Shown here in pieces: positions 1 through 6,101 of a DNA stretch of 7,356 nt; position 1 is the first letter of the stretch, and every line of letters begins with the position of its first letter. Source of the stretch: Candidatus Zixiibacteriota bacterium. Lineage in GTDB: Bacteria > Zixibacteria > MSB-5A5 > UBA10806. The notes under the pieces were generated by a model that had not been told where the DNA came from, searched no databases, and saw only the letters and a list, made by a program, of their open reading frames with translations. The stretch spans positions 12,643 through 19,998 of the forward strand of contig DOTU01000128.1 of NCBI GenBank assembly GCA_003520965.1, given 5' to 3'. The position numbers were made by a program, and so were the translations under genes.

Positions 1-162
1 GTCATGTATGAGGTCAAAGCCGCAGGGACAGATGAGTTTCTGCGTTGGGTGTTAGGGTTTGGGGCCGAGGCAGAGATAATAAAGCCGATAACGGTACGCG
101 AGGAGATGGTAGGTATCCTTAAGGCCGCTCTGGATGGATATAAAAAAGGCGGCCGCGCATGA
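1..162 (+). CDS. WYL-domain transcriptional regulator, C-terminal fragment
   Basis: This open frame enters from the left edge and ends at a TGA at 160-162, giving 53 visible residues. The stretch DEFLRWVLGFGAEAEI followed by IKPITVREEM and a closing amphipathic helix is the typical end of YafY/PafC-like regulators, which have an N-terminal helix-turn-helix, a WYL domain and a C-terminal extension. WYL proteins are usually DNA-binding regulators that sense a ligand or nucleic acid. Only the C-terminal extension is visible, so neither the DNA-binding domain nor the WYL motif itself can be checked. It converges on the leftward rseP operon across a 350-bp gap. The family call rests on pattern recognition of the tail; the target genes are unknown. 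Confidence 0.75.
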   Translation, partial: VMYEVKAAGTDEFLRWVLGFGAEAEIIKPITVREEMVGILKAALDGYKKGGRA

Positions 163-195
163 ATGCGTCGAGAAGATATTTCCAAAGCCCAATAT

Positions 196-236
196 GCGAC
201 CTCTTCGAGGTCGCCGGACAGAACGATGTTCTGTCC
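196..236. repeat. Two adjacent perfect hairpins
   Basis: The first hairpin pairs GCGACCTC (196-203) with GAGGTCGC (207-214) around a TTC loop. After one base, the second pairs GGACAGAAC (216-224) with GTTCTGTCC (228-236) around GAT. Both stems are perfect, 8 and 9 bp. Neither is followed by a T-run on the plus strand (CTTAC follows), and the minus side has no T-run either, so they do not look like ordinary intrinsic terminators. The tight pair resembles a two-unit interspersed palindromic element. The WYL gene upstream may still use them to protect its 3' end. Confidence 0.7.
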
Positions 237-274
237 TTACTTCAATTAAATTATTATAATGCTCTTAAATATCT

Positions 275-309
275 AAGTGCGTTGTGAAGGAGTTCCCGAC
301 GCCGCACTT
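275..309. repeat. Inverted repeat, 7-bp stem with 21-nt loop
   Basis: AAGTGCG at 275-281 is the exact reverse complement of CGCACTT at 303-309. The loop contains the small near-palindrome GGAGTTCC. On its own this could be chance, but it sits among several stronger inverted repeats in the same gap. No T-tract follows. Confidence 0.4.
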
Positions 310-369
310 GAATAAGGTTCGTTGCGGTCAGGATCGGGGTATTAACCGCGCAAAGGTTTGATTTCAAGC

Positions 370-395
370 GCCGTCAGGTGAGGGCACCTGACGGC
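370..395. repeat. Perfect hairpin, family 1 copy A
   Basis: The stem is an exact 11 bp: GCCGTCAGGTG (370-380) with CACCTGACGGC (385-395), tetraloop AGGG. The right arm runs into CACAGAAATT. The hairpin at 6126-6149 has the same design, a near-identical loop (AGGC) and the same CACAG-(T)AAATT continuation, so the two are read as copies of one interspersed element. It is not followed by a T-run and stands about 65 bp before the real rseP terminator. Confidence 0.75.
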
Positions 396-458
396 ACAGA
401 AATTCCCGGCATTACTTAGTCAGGCGTCAGGGGCCAGACCTACAATTTTGATAAGATA

Positions 459-490
459 TAAAAAAGGCGACTCCAAATAGAGCCGCCCTT
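459..490 (-). terminator. Intrinsic terminator of the cyclophilin-dxr-rseP operon
   Basis: Read on the minus strand, a G+C-rich stem starts 23 nt after the rseP stop. GGCG (484-487 read in reverse) and CTC (480-482) pair with GAG (471-473) and CGCC (466-469), with one A/C mismatch and a six-base loop. It is followed by six T (plus-strand A at 460-465). This is the classical Rho-independent layout, in the right place and orientation to end the leftward operon. Confidence 0.8.
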
Positions 491-512
491 AATAATTTTC
501 GATAGAATCGCG

Positions 513-1598
513 TTACTGCCCTCCGGTGATCAACCGGGCAATATCGTTGTAAGTCACAAAGACCATGAGCAGCAATAGCAGGCCCATGCCTATCTGCTGC
601 CATATCAAGCGTTTCTTGAAGGAAATCGGTTTACGCCTTATCGCCTCGATACTTAGGAATACGAGGTGGCCACCGTCAAGAACCGGTATCGGGAGGATAT
701 TCAGTATCCCCAAATTGATCGACAGGAAGGCCGCCAGGTTAATTAAGTATGGCAATCCTTTCTTAAGCGCCTTACCGGCCTGATCGGCAATCATGATCGG
801 CCCGCCCAGCATCTTCATTGATTCCTGGCGGGTAATAAGTTTCCAGAGAAAATCAAGGGTGATTTTCCCAACATAATAAGTGCTCTCAAAACCGCCTTTG
901 AATCCTTCCCAAGCGTTGGTCGAATGAAAATCGAAGACCGGATCTATCCCAAGTCTCCCCTCAAAGCTGACTACTCCAGTTGAGTCTTTGACATCAACTT
1001 TCAAGGTTTTGGTCTCGGAATGCTCGATTTTACCGTCGCGGCGATAAACGATGACGATCTCTTTCTCAGGCTGGCTTTTAATATATTGGGCTATCCCTTC
1101 GAAATCCTGGAAAGTTCTGCCGTCGATAGTTAGTATTTTATCGCCTTCCTTAAGCCCTGATTTAAAAGCCGGGGTATCTGGAACAACTGCGCCGATCTCG
1201 GTCGAATTGGGCCGGACTTCCGGATTCCCCCAAGCCCAGACCATAACCATGAAAAGAAGAATCGCAGCGATAATGTTCATAATTGGCCCGGCGGCAATAA
1301 CTATGGCCCGTTTCCAGACCGGGGCGGACATAAATTCGCCGGGATCGCCGGTTGGCTCAGTTTTATCATCAGCGAAATCGGGCACATCGCCTTTCATCTT
1401 AACATATCCGCCAAGCGGAATAAGACCGATACAGTACTCTGTCTCGCCGATTCTTTTTTTAATTATATTGGGAGGAAATCCCAAGGAGAACCGCTCTACC
1501 TTAATCCCTGATCGTTTGGCGGCTAAAAAGTGGCCCAGCTCGTGGACAAAAACGAGCACCCCGAGAATGATAACAAATGGCAAAATCCAACTAAACAT
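513..1598 (-). CDS. rseP: RseP-family site-2 zinc metalloprotease (M50B)
   Basis: An inner-membrane intramembrane protease of the RseP/RasP/EcfE family. Relatives cut anti-sigma factors and leftover signal peptides within the membrane. In 361 residues the first membrane helix carries the zinc motif HELGH (19-23: ligands H19 and H23, catalytic E20). A GGYVKM loop follows at 63-68, then a second helix near 97-122, one PDZ domain at about 130-205, and the late NILPIPVLDGG motif (300-310) whose D308 should be the third ligand. A last helix lies at 335-350. E. coli RseP has two PDZ domains and is about 450 residues, so this is the shorter single-PDZ type. The ATG at 1598 is chosen over an in-frame TTG at 1616 because GGA lies at normal distance before it and family members begin just ahead of the first helix. 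It is last in the operon, 63 bp after dxr. Confidence 0.93.
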   Translation of the reverse strand: MFSWILPFVIILGVLVFVHELGHFLAAKRSGIKVERFSLGFPPNIIKKRIGETEYCIGLIPLGGYVKMKGDVPDFADDKTEPTGDPGEFMSAPVWKRAIVIAAGPIMNIIAAILLFMVMVWAWGNPEVRPNSTEIGAVVPDTPAFKSGLKEGDKILTIDGRTFQDFEGIAQYIKSQPEKEIVIVYRRDGKIEHSETKTLKVDVKDSTGVVSFEGRLGIDPVFDFHSTNAWEGFKGGFESTYYVGKITLDFLWKLITRQESMKMLGGPIMIADQAGKALKKGLPYLINLAAFLSINLGILNILPIPVLDGGHLVFLSIEAIRRKPISFKKRLIWQQIGMGLLLLLMVFVTYNDIARLITGGQ

Positions 1599-1661
1599 CG
1601 ATATTTCCAATCTCAATTATTAAAAACTTCCATGTCATATTTAAGTTCCCCGTTGATATCC

Positions 1662-2822
1662 TCAAACGCTTCTGGAACGTGCAAATTGACTGGCCAGTTC
1701 CCTACCATTTTTATCGGCAGAGAAAATAGAATCAAGACTAACTACGTTTGAAATTGATGCTTTGTTTAGTGAATAATCGACGGTCCCAAATATATCGGGG
1801 AAAGCAATGCGGCGCTCAAGGAACGCCTGAACCGCCACCTCGTTGGCGGCATTAAGGATAGCCGGGGCAGTGCCACCCATATCGAGGGCTTGCCTGGCCA
1901 GCCTCAGGCTGGGGAATTTGGCTGGATCGGGTGGTTCAAAATCGAGCGAAAATGGCTTTTCATAATCGATTTCGCCAACTTCGAGATTGCGGCGCTGGGG
2001 GTAAAACAGGGCATATTCGATAGGCAAGCGCATATCGGGGCGGGAAAGCTGAGCGATTGTTGAGCCATCAACATATTCAACCATCGAATGAACAATTGAT
2101 TGAGGATGAATAACAACATCGATTCTATCCGCAGGAAGGCCGAAAAGATAGACCGCCTCAATGATTTCCAGCCCCTTATTGAACAGGGTAGCGGAGTCGA
2201 TCGTAATCTTTTTTCCCATATTCCAGGTGGGATGTTTTAACGCCTGCTCCACGGTAATAGATGGGAAACTTTCGATTGGATAATGCCTGAACGGGCCGCC
2301 AGAGGAGGTCAGGATCAGGCGTTTGATATCCTCTTTTCTGCCAGATTTCAGGCACTGAAAGATGGCGGAATGCTCAGAGTCAACCGGAATGATCTCGGCA
2401 TTACCTTCGCGGACTGTTTTATTAACAAGCTCCCCGCCGGCAACCATCGATTCTTTATTTGCTAAGGCAATTCGTTTGCCAGCCCGCGCGGCGGCTAAAG
2501 TTGAGCGCAACCCGGCGAACCCTACAACGGAGTTGAGAACGATATCAGCGTCAGGGTGTGCAGCCAGTGTTTCCAGCCCCGAATCACCTGATAGAAGTTC
2601 TACTCCCAGCAGCCTGGTATCAATTGCAAACGAGGCAGCAACGTCTTGGTCTGCCACACATACAACTTGCGGCCGGAAACGCTTGATCTGTTCGGCTAAA
2701 ATTGCGGTATTAGAATGGACCGACAGTCCAAAAATTTTAAACTCCTCCGGGAATCGGTTAGCCACCCAGAGGGCGTTTTGGCCGATCGAGCCGGAGGAGC
2801 CAAGTATTGTTAGTTTCTTCAA
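1662..2822 (-). CDS. dxr: 1-deoxy-D-xylulose-5-phosphate reductoisomerase
   Basis: A cytosolic NADPH- and divalent-metal-dependent enzyme that converts DXP to 2-C-methyl-D-erythritol 4-phosphate, the committed step of the non-mevalonate isoprenoid pathway and the fosmidomycin target. At 386 residues it is of normal length. The NADPH loop GSSGSIG is at 8-14, ALANKES at 119-125, and the metal site PVDSEH at 146-151 (D148, E150) with E219 in NKGLE. The active-site segment is HPTWNMGKKITIDSATL (197-213); HPQSIVHSMVEY and ILNAANEVAV follow at 239-250 and 322-331. The start is TTG at 2822: an in-frame TGA a few codons upstream leaves no ATG or GTG, and KKLTILGS is the usual N-terminus. It begins 5 nt after the cyclophilin stop, so the two are probably translationally coupled, and rseP follows. 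No catalytic residue appears to be missing. Confidence 0.97.
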   Translation of the reverse strand: MKKLTILGSSGSIGQNALWVANRFPEEFKIFGLSVHSNTAILAEQIKRFRPQVVCVADQDVAASFAIDTRLLGVELLSGDSGLETLAAHPDADIVLNSVVGFAGLRSTLAAARAGKRIALANKESMVAGGELVNKTVREGNAEIIPVDSEHSAIFQCLKSGRKEDIKRLILTSSGGPFRHYPIESFPSITVEQALKHPTWNMGKKITIDSATLFNKGLEIIEAVYLFGLPADRIDVVIHPQSIVHSMVEYVDGSTIAQLSRPDMRLPIEYALFYPQRRNLEVGEIDYEKPFSLDFEPPDPAKFPSLRLARQALDMGGTAPAILNAANEVAVQAFLERRIAFPDIFGTVDYSLNKASISNVVSLDSIFSADKNGRELASQFARSRSV

Positions 2823-2827
2823 AAGCC

Positions 2828-3505
2828 TTACTTTGTTTCAGGTGACTTTTTTTCGGGCTCGGTAGATTTCTTTTCAGGTTCAACCATTTTCTTTTCGACA
2901 ACTTTATCGGTTGGGATGCTGCTGACCCGAACAAGCTTGGTCATCACTACCGGCTCAACGGGCTTGTCATTGGGGCCAGTCTTGACAGCGGCAATCTTGT
3001 CAACCACGTCCATACCCTTGACGACCTTGGCGAAGGTTGAGAATTTCTGCTGATCGAGAAAAGTGTTATCCTTTAGATTAATATAGAATTGGCAATTCGA
3101 AGCCGCGTTGGAGCGTGCCATGGCCATTGTACCGCGAATCTCCGGGAAAGGTGATTTTTCGTCAGACAATGATGGCCCCTCCATGCTGCCCATACCGCTT
3201 CCCTGGGGATCGCCGCCCTGAATTACAAAGTTCGGGACTATGCGATGGAAGGTCAGCTTATCATACTTACCGGCGTCGACTTTGGTTAGAAAATTGCCGG
3301 CATGAATTGGGGTTTCTTTCTCGAACACTTCAAGATAGATATTACCGTAATTAGTTTGCATTTCGATTATCGGATTTTTCTTTTCCACTTTTTTCTCAAC
3401 TTTCTTGGGCTGCTCCTCTTTTTTCGGTTCTGTCTTCTCTTGCGCAAATACCAGACCGGTAACAAATAACCCCATCAAAACCATGGTGATGAATCGTCGT
3501 AGCAC
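2828..3505 (-). CDS. Secreted cyclophilin-type peptidyl-prolyl isomerase
   Basis: A cyclophilin, catalysing cis-trans isomerisation of Xaa-Pro bonds, probably in the periplasm. Residues 1-21 form a signal peptide: LRR, a hydrophobic core at 5-19, and a VFA cleavage site before Q22. A Lys/Glu/Pro-rich linker spans 22-44. The cyclophilin domain covers about 46-195, with FHRIVPNFVIQGGD (86-99, including the active-site R88 and Q96 equivalents), MARSNAASNCQFYINL (129-144) and FSTFAKVVKGMDVVDKI (155-171). A second charged tail of EKKS-type repeats fills 204-225. There is no lipobox cysteine. The start is GTG at 3505, supported by a strong ribosome-binding site. It is first in the operon with dxr and rseP. 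It cannot be assigned to ppiA specifically; the low-complexity flanks may act as spacers or bind the envelope. Confidence 0.93.
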   Translation of the reverse strand: MLRRFITMVLMGLFVTGLVFAQEKTEPKKEEQPKKVEKKVEKKNPIIEMQTNYGNIYLEVFEKETPIHAGNFLTKVDAGKYDKLTFHRIVPNFVIQGGDPQGSGMGSMEGPSLSDEKSPFPEIRGTMAMARSNAASNCQFYINLKDNTFLDQQKFSTFAKVVKGMDVVDKIAAVKTGPNDKPVEPVVMTKLVRVSSIPTDKVVEKKMVEPEKKSTEPEKKSPETK

Positions 3506-3510
3506 GTTAC

Positions 3511-3518
3511 TCCTCCTT
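3511..3518 (-). promoter_or_regulatory. Strong ribosome-binding site for the cyclophilin GTG start
   Basis: On the minus strand AAGGAGGA lies 5 nt (GTAAC) before the GTG at 3505. It is the best Shine-Dalgarno sequence in the window and settles the non-ATG start, rather than an internal ATG in the signal peptide. Confidence 0.85.
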
Positions 3519-3569
3519 CAAACTGTTGAAATCCTACTAAACCTTTGATATCTTTCAAGCTCAACTGGA

Positions 3570-3598
3570 ATTATACTGTCAAACCAAACAGATGTTTC
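3570..3598 (-). promoter_or_regulatory. Candidate promoter of the cyclophilin-dxr-rseP operon
   Basis: On the minus strand a perfect TATAAT (3575-3570) lies 65 nt upstream of the cyclophilin start. A weak -35 (GAAACA, 3 of 6 matches) sits 17 bp before it at 3598-3593. A TTGACA also occurs at 3582-3577, but it overlaps the spacer and has no -10 at the right distance. The call rests mainly on the -10 box and the position in an AT-rich gap after the preceding operon's terminators. Confidence 0.45.
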
Positions 3599-3716
3599 CT
3601 GTTTTTGCTTATTTTGAAGGGTTACATTTACAATAAAAGCGGATAGAAGTCCAGAGGTATTTTACATTACATATTGATGAATATAAACAGCAAGCTATTG
3701 GTTTGATTTAATGAGT

Positions 3717-3736
3717 CAAAACCCTTGAGGGTTTTT
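3717..3736 (-). terminator. Second, weaker hairpin after the response regulator terminator
   Basis: AAAACCC (3718-3724) pairs with GGGTTTT (3729-3735) around TTGA. The stem has only three G:C pairs. On the minus strand it follows the stronger terminator by about 15 bp and looks like a back-up. The plus strand would end in five T, so it could work in either direction. Confidence 0.45.
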
Positions 3737-3750
3737 AACATGCGTTTGCA

Positions 3751-3784
3751 ATAAAAAAACCGCAAGCTTGGTAGCTTGCGGCCC
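3751..3784 (-). terminator. Intrinsic terminator of the hydrolase-response regulator operon
   Basis: Read on the minus strand, CCGCAAGCT (complement of 3773-3781) pairs with AGCTTGCGG (complement of 3760-3768) across a four-base loop, and seven T follow (plus-strand A at 3753-3759). The 9-bp stem is perfect and stands about 25 nt after the response regulator stop at 3806. This is a textbook Rho-independent terminator. Confidence 0.92.
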
Positions 3785-3805
3785 AGTGGGAAATTTAGAA
3801 ATAGC

Positions 3806-4192
3806 TCATCTGGCGACGGAAATTAAAACCATTTTCACCATTTGAAGAAGACGCTCGCAAGAAAACGGTTTTTTAATGAAAAGATCAGCGCCCGATTGGA
3901 AACTTCTCCCGCCATCCTCATGAGCATCCTTACCGGTAAGCAGTAAAATTGGAATGCCCGAAAGCTCCATATCTTTTTTAATGCTGGCGCAAACCTCGTA
4001 GCCATCCATAACCGGCATCATAATATCGAGGATGATGAGATCGGGTTTATATATTTTGGCTTTTTCAACTCCCATCACCGATGAGTTTTCAGTTAGAACA
4101 TCGTACCCGGCACTACTAAGAAAAGACTTGATGATCTCGGTTATTTCCGGTTCATCATCGATTACGAGAATTTTATAGTTTTTTCTTGCCAT
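3806..4192 (-). CDS. Single-domain response regulator (CheY/Spo0F-like receiver)
   Basis: A cytoplasmic phosphoacceptor of a two-component or phosphorelay system. The 128 residues are one receiver domain with no output domain. The acidic pair is D12-D13 in ILVIDDEPEI, the phosphorylated aspartate D56 in LIILDIMMPVMDGYEV, the switch threonine T86 in ILLLTGKD, and the conserved lysine K108 in FIKKPF. All required residues are present. The ATG at 4192 is chosen because MARKNYKILVIDDE is a normal receiver N-terminus; the frame stays open 38 codons further into the upstream gene, but that part looks like read-through. The start lies inside the end of the C-N hydrolase gene (20-nt overlap) and has no good Shine-Dalgarno, suggesting reinitiation by ribosomes finishing that gene. 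No histidine kinase is visible nearby, so partner and output are unknown. Confidence 0.93.
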   Translation of the reverse strand: MARKNYKILVIDDEPEITEIIKSFLSSAGYDVLTENSSVMGVEKAKIYKPDLIILDIMMPVMDGYEVCASIKKDMELSGIPILLLTGKDAHEDGGRSFQSGADLFIKKPFSCERLLQMVKMVLISVAR

Positions 4193-4979
4193 AGTCGAAA
4201 TAGAATCGGGGTCGACGATCCTCCCACAGGTTATTTTTTTCGTTAAGGGCCTTATCTTCGCTTTCCCTGTAATTAATATCGGCAAATCCAACCTCATCTT
4301 TATCATTTACAGCGCGGTAGAGAATATTTCCTAAAGGCGAAACTATCTGGCTTTGCCCGGTAAACTTATTTACAATTACGCCTCTGGCCTCCTCCCCTAT
4401 CCTATTGGCAGTCATGGCAAAAACGCGGTTTTCCAGGCAACGGGTGATCATCGCCGACTGGCAGAAAGGCATGACCAGGTTAGCCGGATGGCAGATAATA
4501 TGCGCCCCTTTCAGGGCCAGGGTTCTAGCCGTTTCTGGAAATATCCAATCGAAGCAGATCATCATGCCCAGGCGGCAACCGCGAAATTCGACAATCTCGG
4601 GTTCCTTGTTGCCGGGAAGAAACCAGTCCTTTTCGTTCATAAAAAGATGCAGTTTTCGGTAAATGACTACTCTGCCATCAGGGGCGATGAAGGCACAGGA
4701 GTTAAAAAGACCCTCCGGGGCTTGCTCGGGAAAGCCGAAGATAATCGCGGCATCAAGGCAACGGGCGAGTTCTTTCATTTTAACGAAAGACAAGCCGGTA
4801 TCGGCCGGCTCGGAGAGGGACAGGGCCTCATCATAAGATAGAAACGTATAACCGCTGAAACATAACTCCGGCAGAACGAAGAGATTGGCTTTAACGTCAT
4901 CAAGGAGAGAAAAGACGCGATCGATGTTGGCCTCGATTTCGCCGAATTTGGGCTGAAATTGGACTGTAGCTACTTTCAT
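4173..4979 (-). CDS. Carbon-nitrogen hydrolase (nitrilase superfamily)
   Basis: A cytosolic amidase-type enzyme that hydrolyses a non-peptide C-N bond through a Glu-Lys-Cys triad. At 268 residues it has the usual single-domain length. The triad is visible: E38 in FVLPELCFSGY, K109 in YRKLHLF, and the nucleophile C142 in GMMICFDWIFPE. CHPANLVMP and RCLENRVFAMTANRIGEE are further family segments. Nearest known types by pattern are N-carbamoylputrescine amidase, beta-ureidopropionase and omega-amidase/Nit proteins, and the sequence alone does not decide between them. The ATG at 4979 directly precedes the first strand (KVATVQFQP). It is divergent from rlmN across an 82-bp gap and overlaps the response regulator gene by 20 nt, forming a two-gene operon with it. 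Confidence 0.92.
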   Translation of the reverse strand: MKVATVQFQPKFGEIEANIDRVFSLLDDVKANLFVLPELCFSGYTFLSYDEALSLSEPADTGLSFVKMKELARCLDAAIIFGFPEQAPEGLFNSCAFIAPDGRVVIYRKLHLFMNEKDWFLPGNKEPEIVEFRGCRLGMMICFDWIFPETARTLALKGAHIICHPANLVMPFCQSAMITRCLENRVFAMTANRIGEEARGVIVNKFTGQSQIVSPLGNILYRAVNDKDEVGFADINYRESEDKALNEKNNLWEDRRPRFYFDYGKKKL

Positions 4980-5061
4980 ACTATTAGCTTAGAAAAAGAG
5001 AAGTTGGCAGTCAAGATAAATGATTTTGAATTGCAGGACAAATTTGATAAATTCGGGTAAG

Positions 5062-6090
5062 ATGGAAAAGATCGATTTAAAAGGAATGGACCGGGCTGAA
5101 ATGCAAGAGTATGCCCAAAGCCTGGGATTACAGTCTTTCAGAGGGCGGCAGATATTTCGCTGGATTTACCAGGAGGGCGTTCTTGATTTCAGCGGCATGA
5201 GCGATATCGGAAAACCGATCAGGGAAAAACTTTCCGAGGCCGCTTATATCTCCGAACTTGCCTGTGATAAGAAGCTGGTTTCGTCCGATGGCTCGACAAA
5301 ATTCCTTTTTCGGCTATCTGATGGCAATCATATCGAATCGGTATTGATACCGGAGGCGCAACGGGTTACACTCTGCGTATCATGCCAGGTAGGTTGCCCA
5401 GCGGGATGTCTTTTTTGCGCAACCGGGCGAATGGGTTTCAAACGAAATCTCAAGGCCGGTGAAATTGTCGATCAGTTTTTGAGAGTACAACGTGAATCGA
5501 AGCGGCGAATCTCTAATATCGTTTTTATGGGAATGGGCGAGCCAATGCTGAATCTCGATAATGTTCTGAAGGCATGCCGAATATTGAATGATGATTATGG
5601 GCCGTCGTTATCACAGAAGAAAATTACGATTTCGACGGTTGGAATACTCAAGGGATTGAAGCGGTTTGTTTCAAATCCCGGAAAACTGGGGCTGGCGATC
5701 TCGCTGCATGCCGCCGATGATGAACTCAGGCAGAGGCTGATTCCCCCGGCAAAAAGCACCAGCCTCGTGGATATAATGGACGAGGCAAAACGTTACACCA
5801 AAAAGGCCGGACGGCGGGCATCGTTTGAGTATCTGCTTTTGGGAGGAGTTAACGATTCAATTGCCGATGCCAAAAAACTGGTTAAGCTGATCGAGGGTAT
5901 CCCCTGCAAGATAAATCTCATACGCTATAATCCGGTCGAGGGGCTACCGTTTAAAAAACCTGACGAGGAAAAGGTAATCAAATTCCGCGACTATCTATAT
6001 CCAAGAGTCTATGCCGCTATGATCAGAGAAAGCCGCGGGATCGATATTCAGGGGGCTTGCGGGCAATTAGCGGGGCAACAGAAAGATTGA
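5062..6090 (+). CDS. rlmN: Dual-specificity RlmN: 23S rRNA A2503 / tRNA A37 C2-methyltransferase
   Basis: A cytosolic radical-SAM enzyme that methylates C2 of A2503 in 23S rRNA and, in characterised members, A37 of some tRNAs. In 342 residues an N-terminal accessory domain (FRGRQIFRWIYQ at 26-37) precedes the radical-SAM core. The [4Fe-4S] motif CX3CX2C is C112-C116-C119 in GCPAGCLFCATG. The methyl-carrying cysteine pair is C105 (VTLCVS) and C333 (GACGQLAG). IESVLIP (91-97), VFMGMGEP (154-161) and ISLHA (213-217) are further family marks. The frame is open back to an ATG at 5020, but the ATG at 5062 gives MEKIDLKGMDRAEMQEYA, the usual family start; neither has a strong ribosome-binding site, so the start is moderately sure. 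It is the only plus-strand gene between leftward operons and converges on the FmdB gene. Confidence 0.95.
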   Translation: MEKIDLKGMDRAEMQEYAQSLGLQSFRGRQIFRWIYQEGVLDFSGMSDIGKPIREKLSEAAYISELACDKKLVSSDGSTKFLFRLSDGNHIESVLIPEAQRVTLCVSCQVGCPAGCLFCATGRMGFKRNLKAGEIVDQFLRVQRESKRRISNIVFMGMGEPMLNLDNVLKACRILNDDYGPSLSQKKITISTVGILKGLKRFVSNPGKLGLAISLHAADDELRQRLIPPAKSTSLVDIMDEAKRYTKKAGRRASFEYLLLGGVNDSIADAKKLVKLIEGIPCKINLIRYNPVEGLPFKKPDEEKVIKFRDYLYPRVYAAMIRESRGIDIQGACGQLAGQQKD

Positions 6091-6101
6091 TTGTGTTGCC
6101 A

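Larger units (their letters stand above)
163..458. other. Non-coding gap between convergent genes, rich in inverted repeats
   Basis: No credible gene is seen here. The stretch lies between the 3' ends of the WYL gene and rseP and contains at least four inverted repeats. They are a perfect hairpin at 196-214, a second directly after it at 216-236, a 7-bp stem with a long loop (AAGTGCG at 275-281 with CGCACTT at 303-309), and a perfect 11-bp hairpin at 370-395. A weaker GCGGT/ACCGC pair lies at 324-328 and 345-349. Placement between convergent 3' ends is typical of REP/BIME-like interspersed palindromes. A structured RNA is possible but not shown. Confidence 0.6.
3506..3805. other. AT-rich gap between two leftward operons
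   Basis: This 300-bp interval has no gene. From right to left it holds two tandem terminator hairpins for the response-regulator operon (3751-3784 and 3717-3736), about 110 bp of AT-rich sequence at 3600-3710 without recognisable structure, a candidate promoter (3570-3598), and the leader and ribosome-binding site of the cyclophilin gene. It cleanly separates two transcription units of the same direction. Confidence 0.7.

Noticed and set aside
1051..1623. Long plus-strand frame opposite rseP.
   Set aside because: It is antisense to a well-supported membrane protease, lacks a ribosome-binding site and has no recognisable domain; it is a by-product of the codon pattern of rseP. The same holds for plus-strand frames at 2362-2865 and 4353-4841.
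1613..1708. A 31-codon minus-strand frame overlapping the dxr end, starting at the ATG at 1706-1708 (MVGNWPVNLHVPEAF...) and ending 15 nt before the rseP ATG.
   Set aside because: It reads like plausible protein, but has no ribosome-binding site, and its first half lies out of frame inside a dxr C-terminus that itself matches the family's normal end. I know no homologue.
3685..3704. ACAGCAAGCT at 3687-3696, resembling the core of the hairpins at 6165-6182 and 7043-7054.
   Set aside because: Only ten bases match and the surrounding sequence does not form the hairpin; probably chance.
4193..4306. A 38-codon N-terminal extension of the response regulator inside the hydrolase gene.
   Set aside because: The receiver fold starts normally at 4192, and the extension has no domain character and lies wholly within the hydrolase coding region.
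4986..5014. Minus-strand TTGACT-17 bp-TAAGCT as a hydrolase promoter.
   Set aside because: The -10 box matches at only three positions, and the start point would fall at or next to the ATG, so support is too weak for a feature.
5020..5061. A 14-codon upstream extension of rlmN from the ATG at 5020.
   Set aside because: The extra residues (MILNCRTNLINSGK) do not resemble RlmN N-termini, and there is no better ribosome-binding site. It remains possible.
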